A stretch of DNA of 64,000 bases from Ancistrus triradiatus (Eukaryota; Chordata; Actinopteri; Siluriformes; Loricariidae). Under the pieces are notes generated by a model. It saw only the letters and a list, made by a program, of their open reading frames with translations, was not told where the DNA came from and did no database searches. Positions 13,401 through 24,400 of this stretch are shown here, one piece after another (within the stretch, counting starts at the first letter, position 1; every line of letters starts with the position of its first letter). The stretch lies in assembly GCA_025084515.1 (NCBI GenBank), contig JAJAGP010000216.1, positions 95,001 to 159,000 of the forward strand, written 5' to 3'. The position numbers and the translations under genes were made by a program.

Positions 13401-14308
13401 ACAACTACACTAGTATGAGATCCTTGTCATTTCCTGGAGTTCCACCTGACCTGGAATACCCTGCAAATCTGAAGGGCGTAAAAACAAAGCACACCGCAAC
13501 AGAGATTTTCAGAAGTCGCTTATGTCTCTGGTAGTGTAGACTATAAGATAAATGTTCTTACCAAAGCCAAATCAGATAAAGGAAACAGACCAGGACCGTA
13601 TGTTTGCTGCTGATTTTCTGCCTGTATGGCTTGTAATCATGATTGAGTCCCAAAACAGTAGATTTTCTCCTCTACAAGTCTGATCAGCAGCTATACAATG
13701 TTAAAAGTAAGGAAGATAATGAATGATTGAAGACCAGACCACAATTCATTACTGATACCGGTAGAAATATTGGAAATTCCAGACTGTCCAACATCCTGCA
13801 TAAAAAACAATACACAAAGCTTCAAAACTAACCAACACACAACGGAGGCTCTCTCGCCCACTGGCCTGACACACAGCTGCTGGTGTGGTAGCCGTGGATC
13901 TTGAAACCTGGGTTGCAAGTGAAAGTGACATACAGGCCACCGTAACGGAAGAATGTGCGTCCGTTCTCCAGATGTCTGAAAGTGCCGCATCCATGGTCAG
14001 CAGAACCTAAGGAAGGGGAGGGGGGGTAAAGAAAATGATTGAATTCATCAAAACTTCCAATCACTCATATACTGAGTGGCCACCCAAACCTCGGTCATTT
14101 AAACTAGAGGTAAATCCAACCTATGTTCAATCTACTCCAAAACCTGTTAGCTCGAGACATACAAACCAGTCAGGCAGCAGCACATTAATCCAACATCTGC
14201 TGGATCCTTCGTACCTGATGCCACGGGACAATTTAGGATAACCAGCACAGACAGCAGCGCAGCTCCCAGAGCGTCCACAGACCTCCAGAGCGGCATCCCA
14301 GCTTTCAT
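4496..14308 (-). CDS. Secreted sushi-mucin-sushi-EGF multidomain protein (858 residues)
   Basis: Ten coding exons, all joined in phase 1: 14308-14215, 14006-13833, 13134-12970, 12840-11614, 11143-11015, 9373-9251, 6801-6673, 6543-6340, 4905-4762, 4683-4496. The start gives a signal peptide (about residues 1-30, hydrophobic core LGAALLSVLVIL). Residues 38-88 and 93-143 are sushi/CCP modules. Residues 145-485, inside one 1227-base exon, are a Ser/Thr-rich, acidic, mucin-like spacer. RKRR at 486-489 is a furin-type site directly before sushi 3 (490-553). Six EGF modules follow (554-858). EGF2-EGF6 begin D-x-[DN]-E-C, the calcium-binding type, and EGF2, 3, 4 and 6 keep the Asn-hydroxylation pattern. 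EGF4 has two extra cysteines. There is no transmembrane segment, so an extracellular matrix or secreted adhesion role is inferred. It resembles fibulin- and SVEP1-like proteins in parts, but I do not recognise this exact order. An upstream in-frame ATG at 14410 was not used because it buries the signal peptide. Confidence 0.85.
5350..6115. repeat. Pogo/Tigger-like MITE copy 1
   Basis: Decayed member of a family of about 750 bases with ends like CAGTGGTACCTCGG and its reverse complement. It lies in the sushi/EGF gene intron between the EGF4 and EGF5 exons. Relatives are at 28615-29393, 33864-34448, 55600-56315 and 62279-63024. No transposase frame survives in any of them. Confidence 0.7.
7450..7606 (-). 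repeat. Interspersed repeat family R3, interrupted by a Tc1 element
   Basis: The reverse complement matches 27060-27230 over blocks such as GTTTAACGACCATCCGATCA, GAGGTCTTAA and GTAAACAGCTGGTCA. Other copies are at 9838-9935, 23600-23745 and 51218-51350. The match stops exactly where the Tc1 element at 7609 begins, so that element jumped into an R3 copy. Similarity may extend lower, to about 7324. Confidence 0.6.
7609..9129 (-). mobile_element. Full-length but inactive Tc1/mariner element, family A copy 1
   Basis: The left end CAGTGGGGCAAAAAAGTA and the right end TACTTTTTTGCCCCACTG are inverted repeats extending over about 110 bases, with TA on both flanks (7607-7608 and 9130-9131), the Tc1 target duplication. 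The transposase lies on the minus strand: a start MAKTKELSKDTRKKIVDLHQ, an HTH block (GVNKSTVGAIVRKW) and an open stretch of about 160 residues from 8834 to 8340. The catalytic part beyond is broken by stops and frameshifts. It sits in the sushi/EGF gene intron between the EGF2 and EGF3 exons. Confidence 0.9.
9838..9935 (+). repeat. R3 family fragment
   Basis: Diverged partial copy starting at the words acaggtatgcgcc and running through the ATTTTTATTTCCCATT core. It lies in the intron between the EGF1 and EGF2 exons of the sushi/EGF gene. Confidence 0.45.
10146..10330. mobile_element. Tc1 family B terminal fragment
   Basis: Matches the right part of the element at 20845-21810: the words cacatacttttgccactcac, ctcaataaataaatgac and aactgggttctctt occur in the same order and it ends gcaccactgta. 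Only one end is left, so the transposase region is gone. Confidence 0.7.
10800..10960. repeat. MITE fragment followed by an (AC)n microsatellite
   Basis: Bases 10811-10910 resemble the interior of the MITE at 43858-44273 (ggctatagtgtgac, gcagcttcatc). Bases 10934-10960 are an uninterrupted AC tract of about 13 units, close to the EGF1 exon donor at 11014. Confidence 0.6.
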
Positions 14309-15359
14309 ACTAACAAAAGGAACGCAGTGCAGACAGACGATCTGTAAGTGAAGAGCATTAGAGGGGTGGGAACAAACCAGAGGAACACCCCCATCTACAT
14401 CCTCAAACACACCTACAGAAAGAAACTGACGGTGGTGGATAATAAAGAGTCATTTCCCTTGCCCGTTGTTTGGTGTAACTCTTAAAAATGAAACTTCATT
14501 TTGTAGTTTTTCAGCACTGAATCTAACAACATAAATACTTAACTATTCATAATGAGTACTGGTTAATCTCAGGCAATTTTATTTGTACATTGTTTCTCCC
14601 AGTAATGTTACTCAGGCCTGTTATTCTTTATACGAGTAACAGGAAATTAGCAAAGACACAATGTAAGCACATGGCATCCATATTAATAGCATTAGGACAC
14701 AGAGCACAGTCTGAAAATTTACCATAAACTGGTATTTTTACAATAAAGTAATTTCGGTAACAGGATAGTAAGTCAAGATTAACCTTAGTGAAGTTACGAA
14801 ATCATCAAATACACAGAGCAAAATGAGACAGAGCATAGATTTGGTCATCCCATGATCTTCAGAAGACCCAGATGATACAACGTCCTACTGAACATGTGAC
14901 TTGTGGTTTGTTCCATAATTTTCAGAAGTAGGAATATTTTAGGGCATGACTAAAATGTGTATTTTAAAGAAAAACATTATGACTTTATGGAAAAAAAATA
15001 TGCATAGATGGGATATGGAGTCACAACAATGCAAAAGAAGATTTGTGAAGGATATTGTATTTCATTGTAAAGTGTAATGTTATAGAGAAGGGACAAACAA
15101 ATGCTATTTAGCAGTGTTCAAGGTAGTTTTTAATAACGTTTTAAATGATATCCCTTAAATTTGCACTTGCATCACTGTGCAGGACAGCTTGTTTAATAAT
15201 AAAATGCTTTTTACAGTTAATTATATTAATGGCACCGAATCGGTGGGACATCAGCTTCGAATTTTGTTCCACTGACACTGACAAAGGCAGCTACCTGGAC
15301 CAAACAAAGTCCCCTTACATGTTTAAGGTGGTAGTAACTTCAGGCTATAATTATTTCTG
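14309..15359. other. 5' flank of the sushi/EGF gene, no gene recognised
   Basis: Promoter and any 5' UTR of the minus-strand sushi/EGF gene must lie here or further up. I found no CpG-rich segment or clear TATA box. The rest is AT-rich sequence with no domain-bearing open frame. Confidence 0.4.
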
Positions 15360-15369
15360 CTTCAATAAA

Positions 15370-15475
15370 CCAGCATTACCTGTGGTATGGGCTGTCCTGG
15401 GCCAATGTCTTGTTTTCCATGTTTCCATCAGAAGCCAGGTGCTACAGATGTGGCCTCAAAGTAAATGTATTCAAA
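15370..15475 (-). pseudogene. Decayed copy of ppef1 coding exon 15
   Basis: The plus strand here matches the ppef1 exon at 20326-20489 plus its donor side. Shared runs include gcattacctgt, atgggctgtcctg and tttccatcagaagccagg, and then a weaker gatg-ggcctca-ag segment, all in the same order and strand. The copy has lost about 15-20 bases in the middle, which removes the reading frame, but it keeps the GT of the splice donor (AC on the plus strand). Outside this block the similarity fades. No other ppef1 exon copies were found nearby. It looks like the last recognisable piece of an old local duplication 3' of ppef1. Confidence 0.7.
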
Positions 15476-15479
15476 AATC

Positions 15480-16490
15480 CACACAGTCCAATATAAACAT
15501 GATGATTAAACCTGGGTCTCCAAAACAAAAGTGTACTGTGCACTTCCTTAGATAAACAGCTTGATGGAGAAGAGCAGGAATTATCCAAAAACAATCTGTA
15601 GCACATGGTCAAACCGGAAGATGCTACAAAACCAATGACACATGAAGTGAAAGTGGGTATAAGCAGGAGCTATTAGGAAACATGAATGATACAAAATGAA
15701 GTGTCCTACCTACCCCTTGGCGACTTTGAGAGGTGCATCTGATCCTTCATGGAATGTGGAACTGGCACAGCACATGTCCTGGACATGAACGGACTCACAC
15801 AGACACAAACAAACATTCAAATAACAGGTTCAACTAAAGAAAACCATACCTCTCAATTTGTCTACTGTGTGTGAACACAGGATTAGCAAAGCAAGAATGT
15901 CAACGTACAGCACAATTGCCAGTTTTTGTTTGCACATGCCAAATATTTTGAAACTTGAATCCACAAACTCTAACTAATCATTCACTCATTCATCATACAT
16001 TACTTTAAGGCTGATTTATTCATATTCGTTAAGGGTTCAAGTTCTGGTTTATGCTAAAAATGCACAGAAATTCTCCCTTTACATCAGTGCTATTTTAAGA
16101 ATATTTAAGTCAATGATTTTAAGACAATGTTTTACTATAGACTGTACAATACTCATGCTATAATTATTATACCAAGCAGAACAGGGATGCATTTGATTAC
16201 AGGGAACAGTTTGTTTGGCTGGGTCTGTACGCTATAAAGTAGAATACATTTCTAACCAAATTCAACAACAGTTCAGCATTATTACCTTCTTTATGCAGCT
16301 GTCTCCTCCAGACATTGGAGACATTGCATCAATAAAATTCAATTTCCTTTTGTTTTTGCCTGCCTGGCCACTTCCTGACTCTCCATCTCCTTTCTTTTTA
16401 TCTAAGGTATGCGTCTCTAAGGTTTTTCCACAGCCTTTTCACTTCAACTACAGAATAATAAGATTCAACATCTAAAAGCAATTACAGGTC
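15480..16490. other. Intergenic, no gene recognised
   Basis: AT-rich sequence between the ppef1 exon relic and the LINE fragment. A short minus-strand open stretch near 15790-15715 begins in a fair Kozak context but stops after about 20 residues and has no partner exon. Confidence 0.4.
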
Positions 16491-16496
16491 AGATGG

Positions 16497-17384
16497 GTCC
16501 ACAGGTAAACAGCTTTCATTTTAGTGCTTTATGTTAGAACTAACAGACTAACAGAAGAGGTCAGACAGGAATCGCTGTGGACTATGATGTTTGCAGACGA
16601 CATGGTGATCTGTAGTGAGAACAGGGAACAGGTAGAAGAGAACTTGGAGAGGTGGAGGCATAATCTGGAAAGGAGAGGAATGAAAGTCAACTGTAGTAAG
16701 ACAGAATACATGTGTGTAAATGAAAGGGAGGAGGTGGAACAGTCAGGCGTACAGGGATCAGTGGTCACAAAGGTCCCGGAGTTCAGGTACTGGGATCAAA
16801 CTGTCCAAGGAAATGGGGAGTGTGGAAAGGAGGTAAAGAAGAGAGTACAGGCAGGATGGAGTGTGGTGGAGAAGAGTGTCAGAAGTGCTGTGTGACAAAA
16901 GGGTCGCAGCAAAAGTGAAAGGAAAGATTTATAAGAGAGTATTGAGACCAGCCTTGTTGTATGGCTTAGAGACAGTGGGCACTGACAAAGAGACAGGAAG
17001 CAGAGCTGGAGGTGGCAGAACTTAAGATGTTGAGGTTCTCTTTAGGAGTGTCTAGGGTGGACAGGATTAGGAATGAGATCATCAGAGGGACAGCACAGGT
17101 TGGAAAATTGGGAGACAAAATTCGAGAGGGAAGACTGAGATGGTTTGGACATGTGCAGAGGAGGGATAGTGGATATATTGGTAGGAGGATGATGGCGATG
17201 GAGCTGCCAGGCAAGAGACGGAGAGGAAGACCAAAGAGGAGTTATTTAGTTGTGGTGAATGAAGATATGCAGGGAGTTGGGGTGAGAGTAGAGGACGTGG
17301 AGGACAGGGTGAGGTGGAAACGAACGTTTAACTCGCTGTGGTGACCCCTGATAAAGGGAGAAGCCGAAAGAAGAAGAAGAAGAT
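16497..17384 (+). mobile_element. 3' part of a non-LTR retrotransposon (LINE) reverse transcriptase
   Basis: From about 16545 the plus strand encodes TMMFADDMVICSENREQVEE; FADD is the catalytic RT box, and the downstream KTEYMCVNE block is also RT-typical. After a frameshift near 16895 the frame resumes at 17012 with AELKMLRFSLGVSRVDRIRN, then RLRWFGHVQRRDS, and ends near the stop at 17344. A short (GAA)n-like tail at 17360-17382 closes the element. The 5' half of ORF2 and any ORF1 are missing, as expected for 5'-truncated insertion. The RTE-like clade is a guess. It lies 3' of ppef1. Confidence 0.85.
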
Positions 17385-17959
17385 GTTATAACTTACAGGT
17401 CTGTAGTTTGCTTAGTTCAGAAAGTGACGTTACCATTGTAGTATTTTCAGTCAGACATATATGCAAATAAGTTCATTTTTAGCTCACAAATTACATGAGC
17501 AGTGATAAAGCCACGAGTTTGGTCTCCTTTCGTCTATCTGCAGAAACGATCACAAATCGTTACCTTACACACGTAACTGTGCCCTCTAGTGGATGAGCTC
17601 TGCAATTACAATAAGTACGCATACTATACACTTCCATTGGTACAAGTCTGAGCACTGCTCAGCACTTCAGGAGCAATCACACTAATCAAACCGCACTTTG
17701 GGGATCAAATCACCCTTAAATCTCCCATTCTGCCTCCCCTCCCTCTCTCCCAGCCAATCGTATCTAGCATTTTAGCAAGTTTGAGGCATTAAGGAAAACA
17801 AACATCAGACATTTTTAAGGTGGAATAAGTTTCTAAAAGAAATGTAGTACTGCAGATCTTTCGTTGTTGTCCTTCCACCGTGTTCAGCATTGCACACTGT
17901 ACCCTTGGTGTGATCTTAGCAGCACTTCCACCCCACAAGCTCCATTCGTAAGCAGTCTT

Positions 17960-17965
17960 TTTATT
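17960..17965 (-). terminator. Poly(A) signal of ppef1
   Basis: AATAAA on the minus strand, about 460 bases past the ppef1 stop at 18425. This predicts a 3' UTR from 18424 to roughly 17940. Confidence 0.6.
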
Positions 17966-18424
17966 TACTGATGAACGTCCAGGTCTGGGAAATGCTTTTC
18001 TAGCTTTCTTCCAGCTTCATGCTTCACTAGAGGAGGAGGAGGAGTTTGTAAGAGTACGGTTCACATGAAAAGATATTTCTTCAGGTGAGCTGAGACAGAC
18101 TTCGGAGGTAGCGTTTTGCCCTGGTTTAGCAGTGTTCTTAATTAAGCACAAGTGTTCAAGGGTTACTAGTTTAGGCAGATAGTCTACTGTTACTATGAGG
18201 AACTGATCCAGGAATCCAGCAGATCCGAATCGTAGTATGTAACCTATAGATTCATACTGACTGTGTGAAAGCTTGGCTACATGCGTCCCATGTTTTTCAG
18301 TCGTTAACGTCATAATTAGACTTCTAAATTAAGTGCAAACATAAATATTCGATCCAAATCCACACTGACTGAGGTAAAACTTCAGCTCTCGGCCCATGGA
18401 TCAGGTGAGGAGGAGGTCTGGCTT

Positions 18425-21400
18425 TCAGCCATGCTGCTGCTCCTTCACGTCCAGCTTATGAACGACCCGGAAAGCCTCGAGAAACTCGTTGAAGTCGATG
18501 CTGCCGTCCTTGTTGAAATCGATGCAGCGCGCCATGTCGTTTATGGCCTGGTCGTCCACGTCCACAGCCAGGTGAGCACTGAAGAGCTTCCAGGTCTGGC
18601 GGAACTCCTCAATAGAGATCTGACCTGCAATCGGAGGGACGGTGGGGAAGGGAAACGCAGACCAAACAAACTATGTATGTTATTTATTATGCATTATATG
18701 TATTATTTATTCAACCTGTATTCGAAATATGAATTGTCTGATATAAACTGTAGATCAGAATTAAATTCCCTTCTAAAATCAGGCTTGTTTGGTGCTGGCT
18801 TATGTTTGGGAAGGTTTTTATTTATGCTTAAGTGCGATCGGTATATCCGTTGTTACACGTAGATTAAACTACTCAACGGAAAGTAAAATATCTAAGTACT
18901 TCTTCCACCACTGACAGGCTTTATACAAGATGTTTTAGGTTTTTATCTAGATGTAAAAAGTAACCTGTCTTGTCTCCATAGCCAAGTATGCTGCTGTTCC
19001 AACTGTAGAATAACCAAACTCAGTCCTCCCACCATCGGGAGAATGTACTCACAAGTCCAACTTCCTAGTCCAGAGTAGGAAGTACACAAGTCCGAACTTC
19101 ACGTACTTGGGATTGAGAAATGGCCTTGCCTTTAATTAATATGGTTTCAAATAAAACACAATGTGCAAATCTAAACTAATCTGACACTATGGCACTGTCC
19201 TGCCAACGTCACTTCGGTGAGCGTTTCACAGGGCGTGCATATACCTGTACATGATTAGAAACTAAAAAGTAAACAGTAAGTGAACCTAGACACACAAGTC
19301 TCTGCATGTGACTGGAAGGTACCCAGGTCGAACCCAAGTCCATGCAGTGGTGGGCTAGCTCGTTAGACCGCTGCTCCACCGGAGCCCCTGTTTCTGTGAG
19401 CAAGGCTGAATCATAATTGTAGCTTTAACATCCCAATCCTAACGTGTGATTAGAAAAGTAACAGTTACCTGAATGGTCTTTATCGATGATGTTGAAGATA
19501 ATCTCCAGATCTGTTCTGTACCTGTACAGCGTCTCTGCGAGATTTGGCGCCACCTGGTGGTGATGAGAGAAAACATCCAAATAAATACATTCTGTTCCAT
19601 TCTGAAATCGCAATGTTTCTTGTCATTTAATGACCTTAATTACAGTCTATCCTGGGCCATTCTTCTACAGCATGTAGCTATGTAGAATTATTTAGCTCTC
19701 AATGTAAAATATTCAAACTGAATATTCCCCCAAAAAATTGGATACAGGAAAATTTGGAAAGGTTGATTTCAGCACACCATGTGCCTTACCATGACCAAAA
19801 CTACATTCTTAACGGATTTATATTATTATTCTCCTTTACTCTTATTTTTCTTCTGGGTTGTCTCAGCATAACTTGTCCCACAGTTTGAGACATCGACACC
19901 GTTACCGTTCATCCAGATTGTTCGGTCAGCAGTCACCTAGCAACACCAGAGAGACCACCCAGGACACCATATCAACCATCCAGAAACACCACACAACCCA
20001 CCTAACAACCACTTGGCAACCACACCCAATACTATAGCAACCACCTAGCAACATCACTGCAACCATCTAGCAACACCATAGCAACCACCAAGCAACACTA
20101 TAGCAATTGCTTGGAAAACCATAGCAACCAACAAGTAACCACTTAGTAACATCTCAGCAATCAGTTTCACATTACTGTAATATGTTGGCTTGATTACTGC
20201 AACGATATGAGCACTGGACCAGCAGCAGCTGACGCTCAGATCTCTGCCATCCATTTCACATCAAACATGGACAAAGAAACTGAGGCAAGTCCCCAAAGAT
20301 TTCCGGGTAAATAAATCGGCATTACCTGTAGCATGGGCTGTCCTGAGCCGATGTTCTCAAAACACGACTCATATTCCACATTTCCATCAGAAGCCAGGCG
20401 CACCAGATGAGGCCTCAGAGTACGCCACGGAAGATCCAACCTGAGCACCGACTCCACGGCCTGAGCCCAATCATTAGTGGAGATTCGACCTGTGAAGGAT
20501 TTACACAAAGACAACTGAAGGGACAAGAACAGTAATGACAGGAATGTGCCGTTTAACAACCACATTACAGATACTGCTGATAACACGAGTGGAACGCTAC
20601 CATGTACACAGCATCTGAAGTGTTCTAACTGTTAGAAACATGCTAAGCCTTTTTAATTTATAGAAATTCACAATAATTATAGAAAATACAGTAACGTACT
20701 GCTACGACCCCATTTAGGGGAAAGAAGCAACAGTTAAGAGGATGGTAAGATGGACCTGATATTTTTGTTTGACAATAGCCAAAAACGCATTGATATTATG
20801 GACAACATGGAAGATCAGTGAGTGAATGTGAACAAGTTTATATACAGTGGAGCTTGAAAGTCCTAAAAGTAGATAAAGAGAACCCAGTTAAACAATTGCG
20901 GCAAAAATATTATACTTGGTCATTTATTTATTGAGGAAAATGAGCCAATATTACATATTAGTGAGTGGCAAAAGTATGTAAACCTTTGCTTCCAGTATCT
21001 AAACATTCTTCCAATAGCCTTCTGGTTTGTCCACGTGATCTTTAGCAAACTACAGACGAGCAGCAATGTTCTTTTTACAGAGCAGTGTCTTTCTCCTTGC
21101 AACCCTGCCATGCACACCATTGTTGTTCAGTGTTCTTCTGATGGTGGACTCATGAACATTAACATTAGCCAATGTGAGAGAGGCCTTCAGTTGCTTAGAA
21201 GTTACCCTGGGGTCCTTTGTGGACCTCACCAACTATTACACGCCTTGCTTTTGGAGTGATATTTGTTGGTCGACACTCCGGGGAGGGTAACAATGGTCTT
21301 GAATTTCCTCCATTTGACACAATCTGATCTGATTGTTGATTGATGGAGGTCCAACTCTTTAGAGATGGTTTTGTAAACTTTTCCAGCCTGATGAGCTCAA

Positions 21401-24400
21401 CAACTCTTTTTCTGAGCTCCTCAGAAATCTTCTTTGTTCGTGCCATGATACACTTCCACAAATGTGTTTGTGAAGAGCAGACTTTGATAGATCCCTGTTC
21501 TTTAAATAAAACAGGGTACCCACTCACACCTGATTGTCATCCCATTGATTGAAAACACCTGACTCTAATTTCATCTTCAAAGTAACTGCTAATCCTAGAG
21601 GTTCACATACTTTTGCCACTCACTAATATGTTATATTGGATAATTTTCCTCAATAAATAAATGACCAAGTATAATATTTTTGTCTCAGTTGTTTAACTGG
21701 GTTCTCTTTATCTACTTTTAGGACTTGTGTGAAAATCTGATGATGTTTTAGGTCATATTTATGCAGAAATATAGAAAATTCTAAAGGGTTCACAAACTTA
21801 AGCACCACTGTAGTTACAGAGGGGCAAAAAAGTATTTAGTCAGCCACTGATTGTGCAAGTTCTCCTATTCATAGAGATGAGAAAGGTCTGTAATTTTCAT
21901 CATAGGTACACTTCAACTATGAGAGACAAAATGAGAGAAAAAAAAATCCAGGAAATCACACTGTAGAATTTTTAAAGAATTTAATTGTAAATCATGGTGG
22001 AAAATAAGTATTTGGTCACCCACAAACAAGCAAGATTTCTGGCTCTCACAGACCTGTAACTTCTTGTTTAAGAAGCTCTTCTGTCCTTCACTCGTTACCT
22101 GTATTAATGGAACCTGTTTGACCTCGTTATCTGTATAAAAGACACCTGTCCACAGCCTCAAACAGTCAGACTCCAAACTCAACCATGGCCAAGACCAAAG
22201 AGCTGTTGAAGGACATCAGGAAGAAAATTGTAGACCTGCACCAGGCTGATAAGAGTGAATCTACAATAGGCAAGCAGGTTGGTGTGAATAAATCAACTGT
22301 GGGAGCAATTGTAAAACATACAAGACCATTGATAATCTCCCTTGATCTGGGGCTCCACGCAAGATCTCATCCTGTGGGGTCAAAATGATCATGAGAACGG
22401 TGAGCAAAAATCCCAGAACTACATGGAGGGACTTGATTTGGGATTGGACGTAGATATTAGGAGATAATAAACTTGTAAAGTTGCTTTGAGACAATGCTTT
22501 ATTGTAAAAAGCGCTATATAAATAGATCTGAATTGACCTGACCTGATGAATGACCTGCAGAGAGCTGGGACCAAAGTAACAAAGGCTGCCATCAGTAACA
22601 CACTACGCTGAGAGGGACTCAGATCCTGCAGTGCCAGGTGTGCCCCCCTGCTTAAGCCAGTACATGTCCAGGCCCGTCCGAAGTTTGCCAGAGAGCATAT
22701 GGATGATCCAGAAGAGTATTGGGAAAATATCATGTGGTATAATATCAGAACTTTTTGGTAAACAGGGGACAGGACGACTGATCCGTGTTAAGGGAAGAAC
22801 GGGGCCATGTATCGTGAGATTTTAAGCCAAAACCTCCTTCCATCAGTGAGAGCATTGAAGATGGAACGTGGCTGGGCCTTCCAGCATGACAATAATCCCA
22901 AACAAACCACTCAGGCAACGAAGGAGTGGCTCCGTAAAAAGCATTTCAAGATCCTGAAGTGGCCTAGCCAGTCTCCAGACCTCAGCCACATAGAAAATTT
23001 GTGGAGGGAGTTGAAAGTCCGTGTTGCCCCAAAACATCACTGCTCTAGAGGAGATCTGCATGGAGGAATGGGCCAAAATACCAGCTACAGTGTGTGCAAA
23101 CCTGGTGAAGACTTACAGGAAACATTTGACCTCTGTCATTGCCAACAAAGGTTGTGTTACAAAGAATTGACTTGAACTTTTGTTATTGACCAAATACGTA
23201 TTTTCCACCATTTTTCCCCCCTAATTTTGTCTCTCATAGTTGAAGTGTACATATGATGAAAATTACAGACTTCTCTCATCTTTCTAAGTAAGAGAACATG
23301 CACAATCAGTGGCTGACTAAATACTTTTTTGCCCCACTGTATAGGTTAGAGAGAATATACAGATTGGGGGGGGCGACAAACAAATGATTATTATTTACAA
23401 TAAGACAGACATGTACGCTTATGAATGTCATCTATAGCTTGTTACAAACAAGTCATACACACAAAATAGTCTGTAACAGAGGTAGAACAGTCTCTAGTTC
23501 AAACATAAGCTAAAAAGCAAGGAAACACTTAGACATAAATACACAAACAGCTAATTTATGCTCATAAAATTTAACTCCAGCCTCTGCTCGTGGATCCTGC
23601 ACCGCTGATTGGCTATTTACGGCCGCAATGTCCAATGTTAAAAGGCAGATTTTTATTTCCTTTTATAATTTAGTAGAATTGTTAAGACATCACTTGTTAA
23701 AGTGAACAGATGTTGATTGAATGGTCGTTAAACGGGGCATATGTATTATATATGAAAGACTGAAGACTGGATGAGCCTCACCTGTGCTGTTGACATCATA
23801 TTGCTGGAAGGCAGCCATGAGATCACTGCGATGGGCAAACAGCTTCTCCTGCAGAGCTCTGAAAGCTGAACTTTCAGCCACGCTGACTCTGAAATGAACA
23901 CACACACAGCCTGAAAACATCTCCACCTTATCCCCCGGGTGAGCTCCTGTGACTGGCTGGGGAAAAAAAAGCAATGCTGCTGGAAACTCTGTGTTGAATT
24001 AAAGGATTGGTTGGCAATGATCAAGGCAAACGGAAAATCCTCACACTGGGCAGTAACGGTGTAGGTTGGTATTGGTGGCAGTGGATTATGTCTCAGTGAC
24101 CACAACACAGGTCACTAAATATGAGGGTTGTGCAACTATCCATAGAGTCAACATTATTTTGATGGTACACTGTCCATGCCCATTATCCAGTGGATGTGTT
24201 GGAATGCTTTACCCTGTCAACCCACAGGTTTCTAAAAAAAAAAACACCGCCCAAGCACCACTTCAGCATGCAGTGCAAATGCCGTGGTGAACATTTTTGT
24301 TAACACACAGTTGAGATCCTACCTCTGATGTAGCGTGAGCTTCCTGGTGCTGCGGCTAACTTGGTACTGAAAGAAGCGCGGAATGAGTTCTGGGCCCAGT

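Noticed and set aside
14309..14410. Upstream in-frame ATG for the sushi/EGF gene at 14410
   Set aside because: It would add 34 polar residues before the signal peptide; the ATG at 14308 gives a normal secretion signal.
15145..15555. 136-residue plus-strand open frame
   Set aside because: Covers the minus-strand ppef1 exon relic on the opposite strand; no protein signal of its own.
15715..15790. Possible extra 5' exon of the sushi/EGF gene
   Set aside because: It starts in a fair Kozak context but stops after about 20 residues and has no convincing donor in phase.
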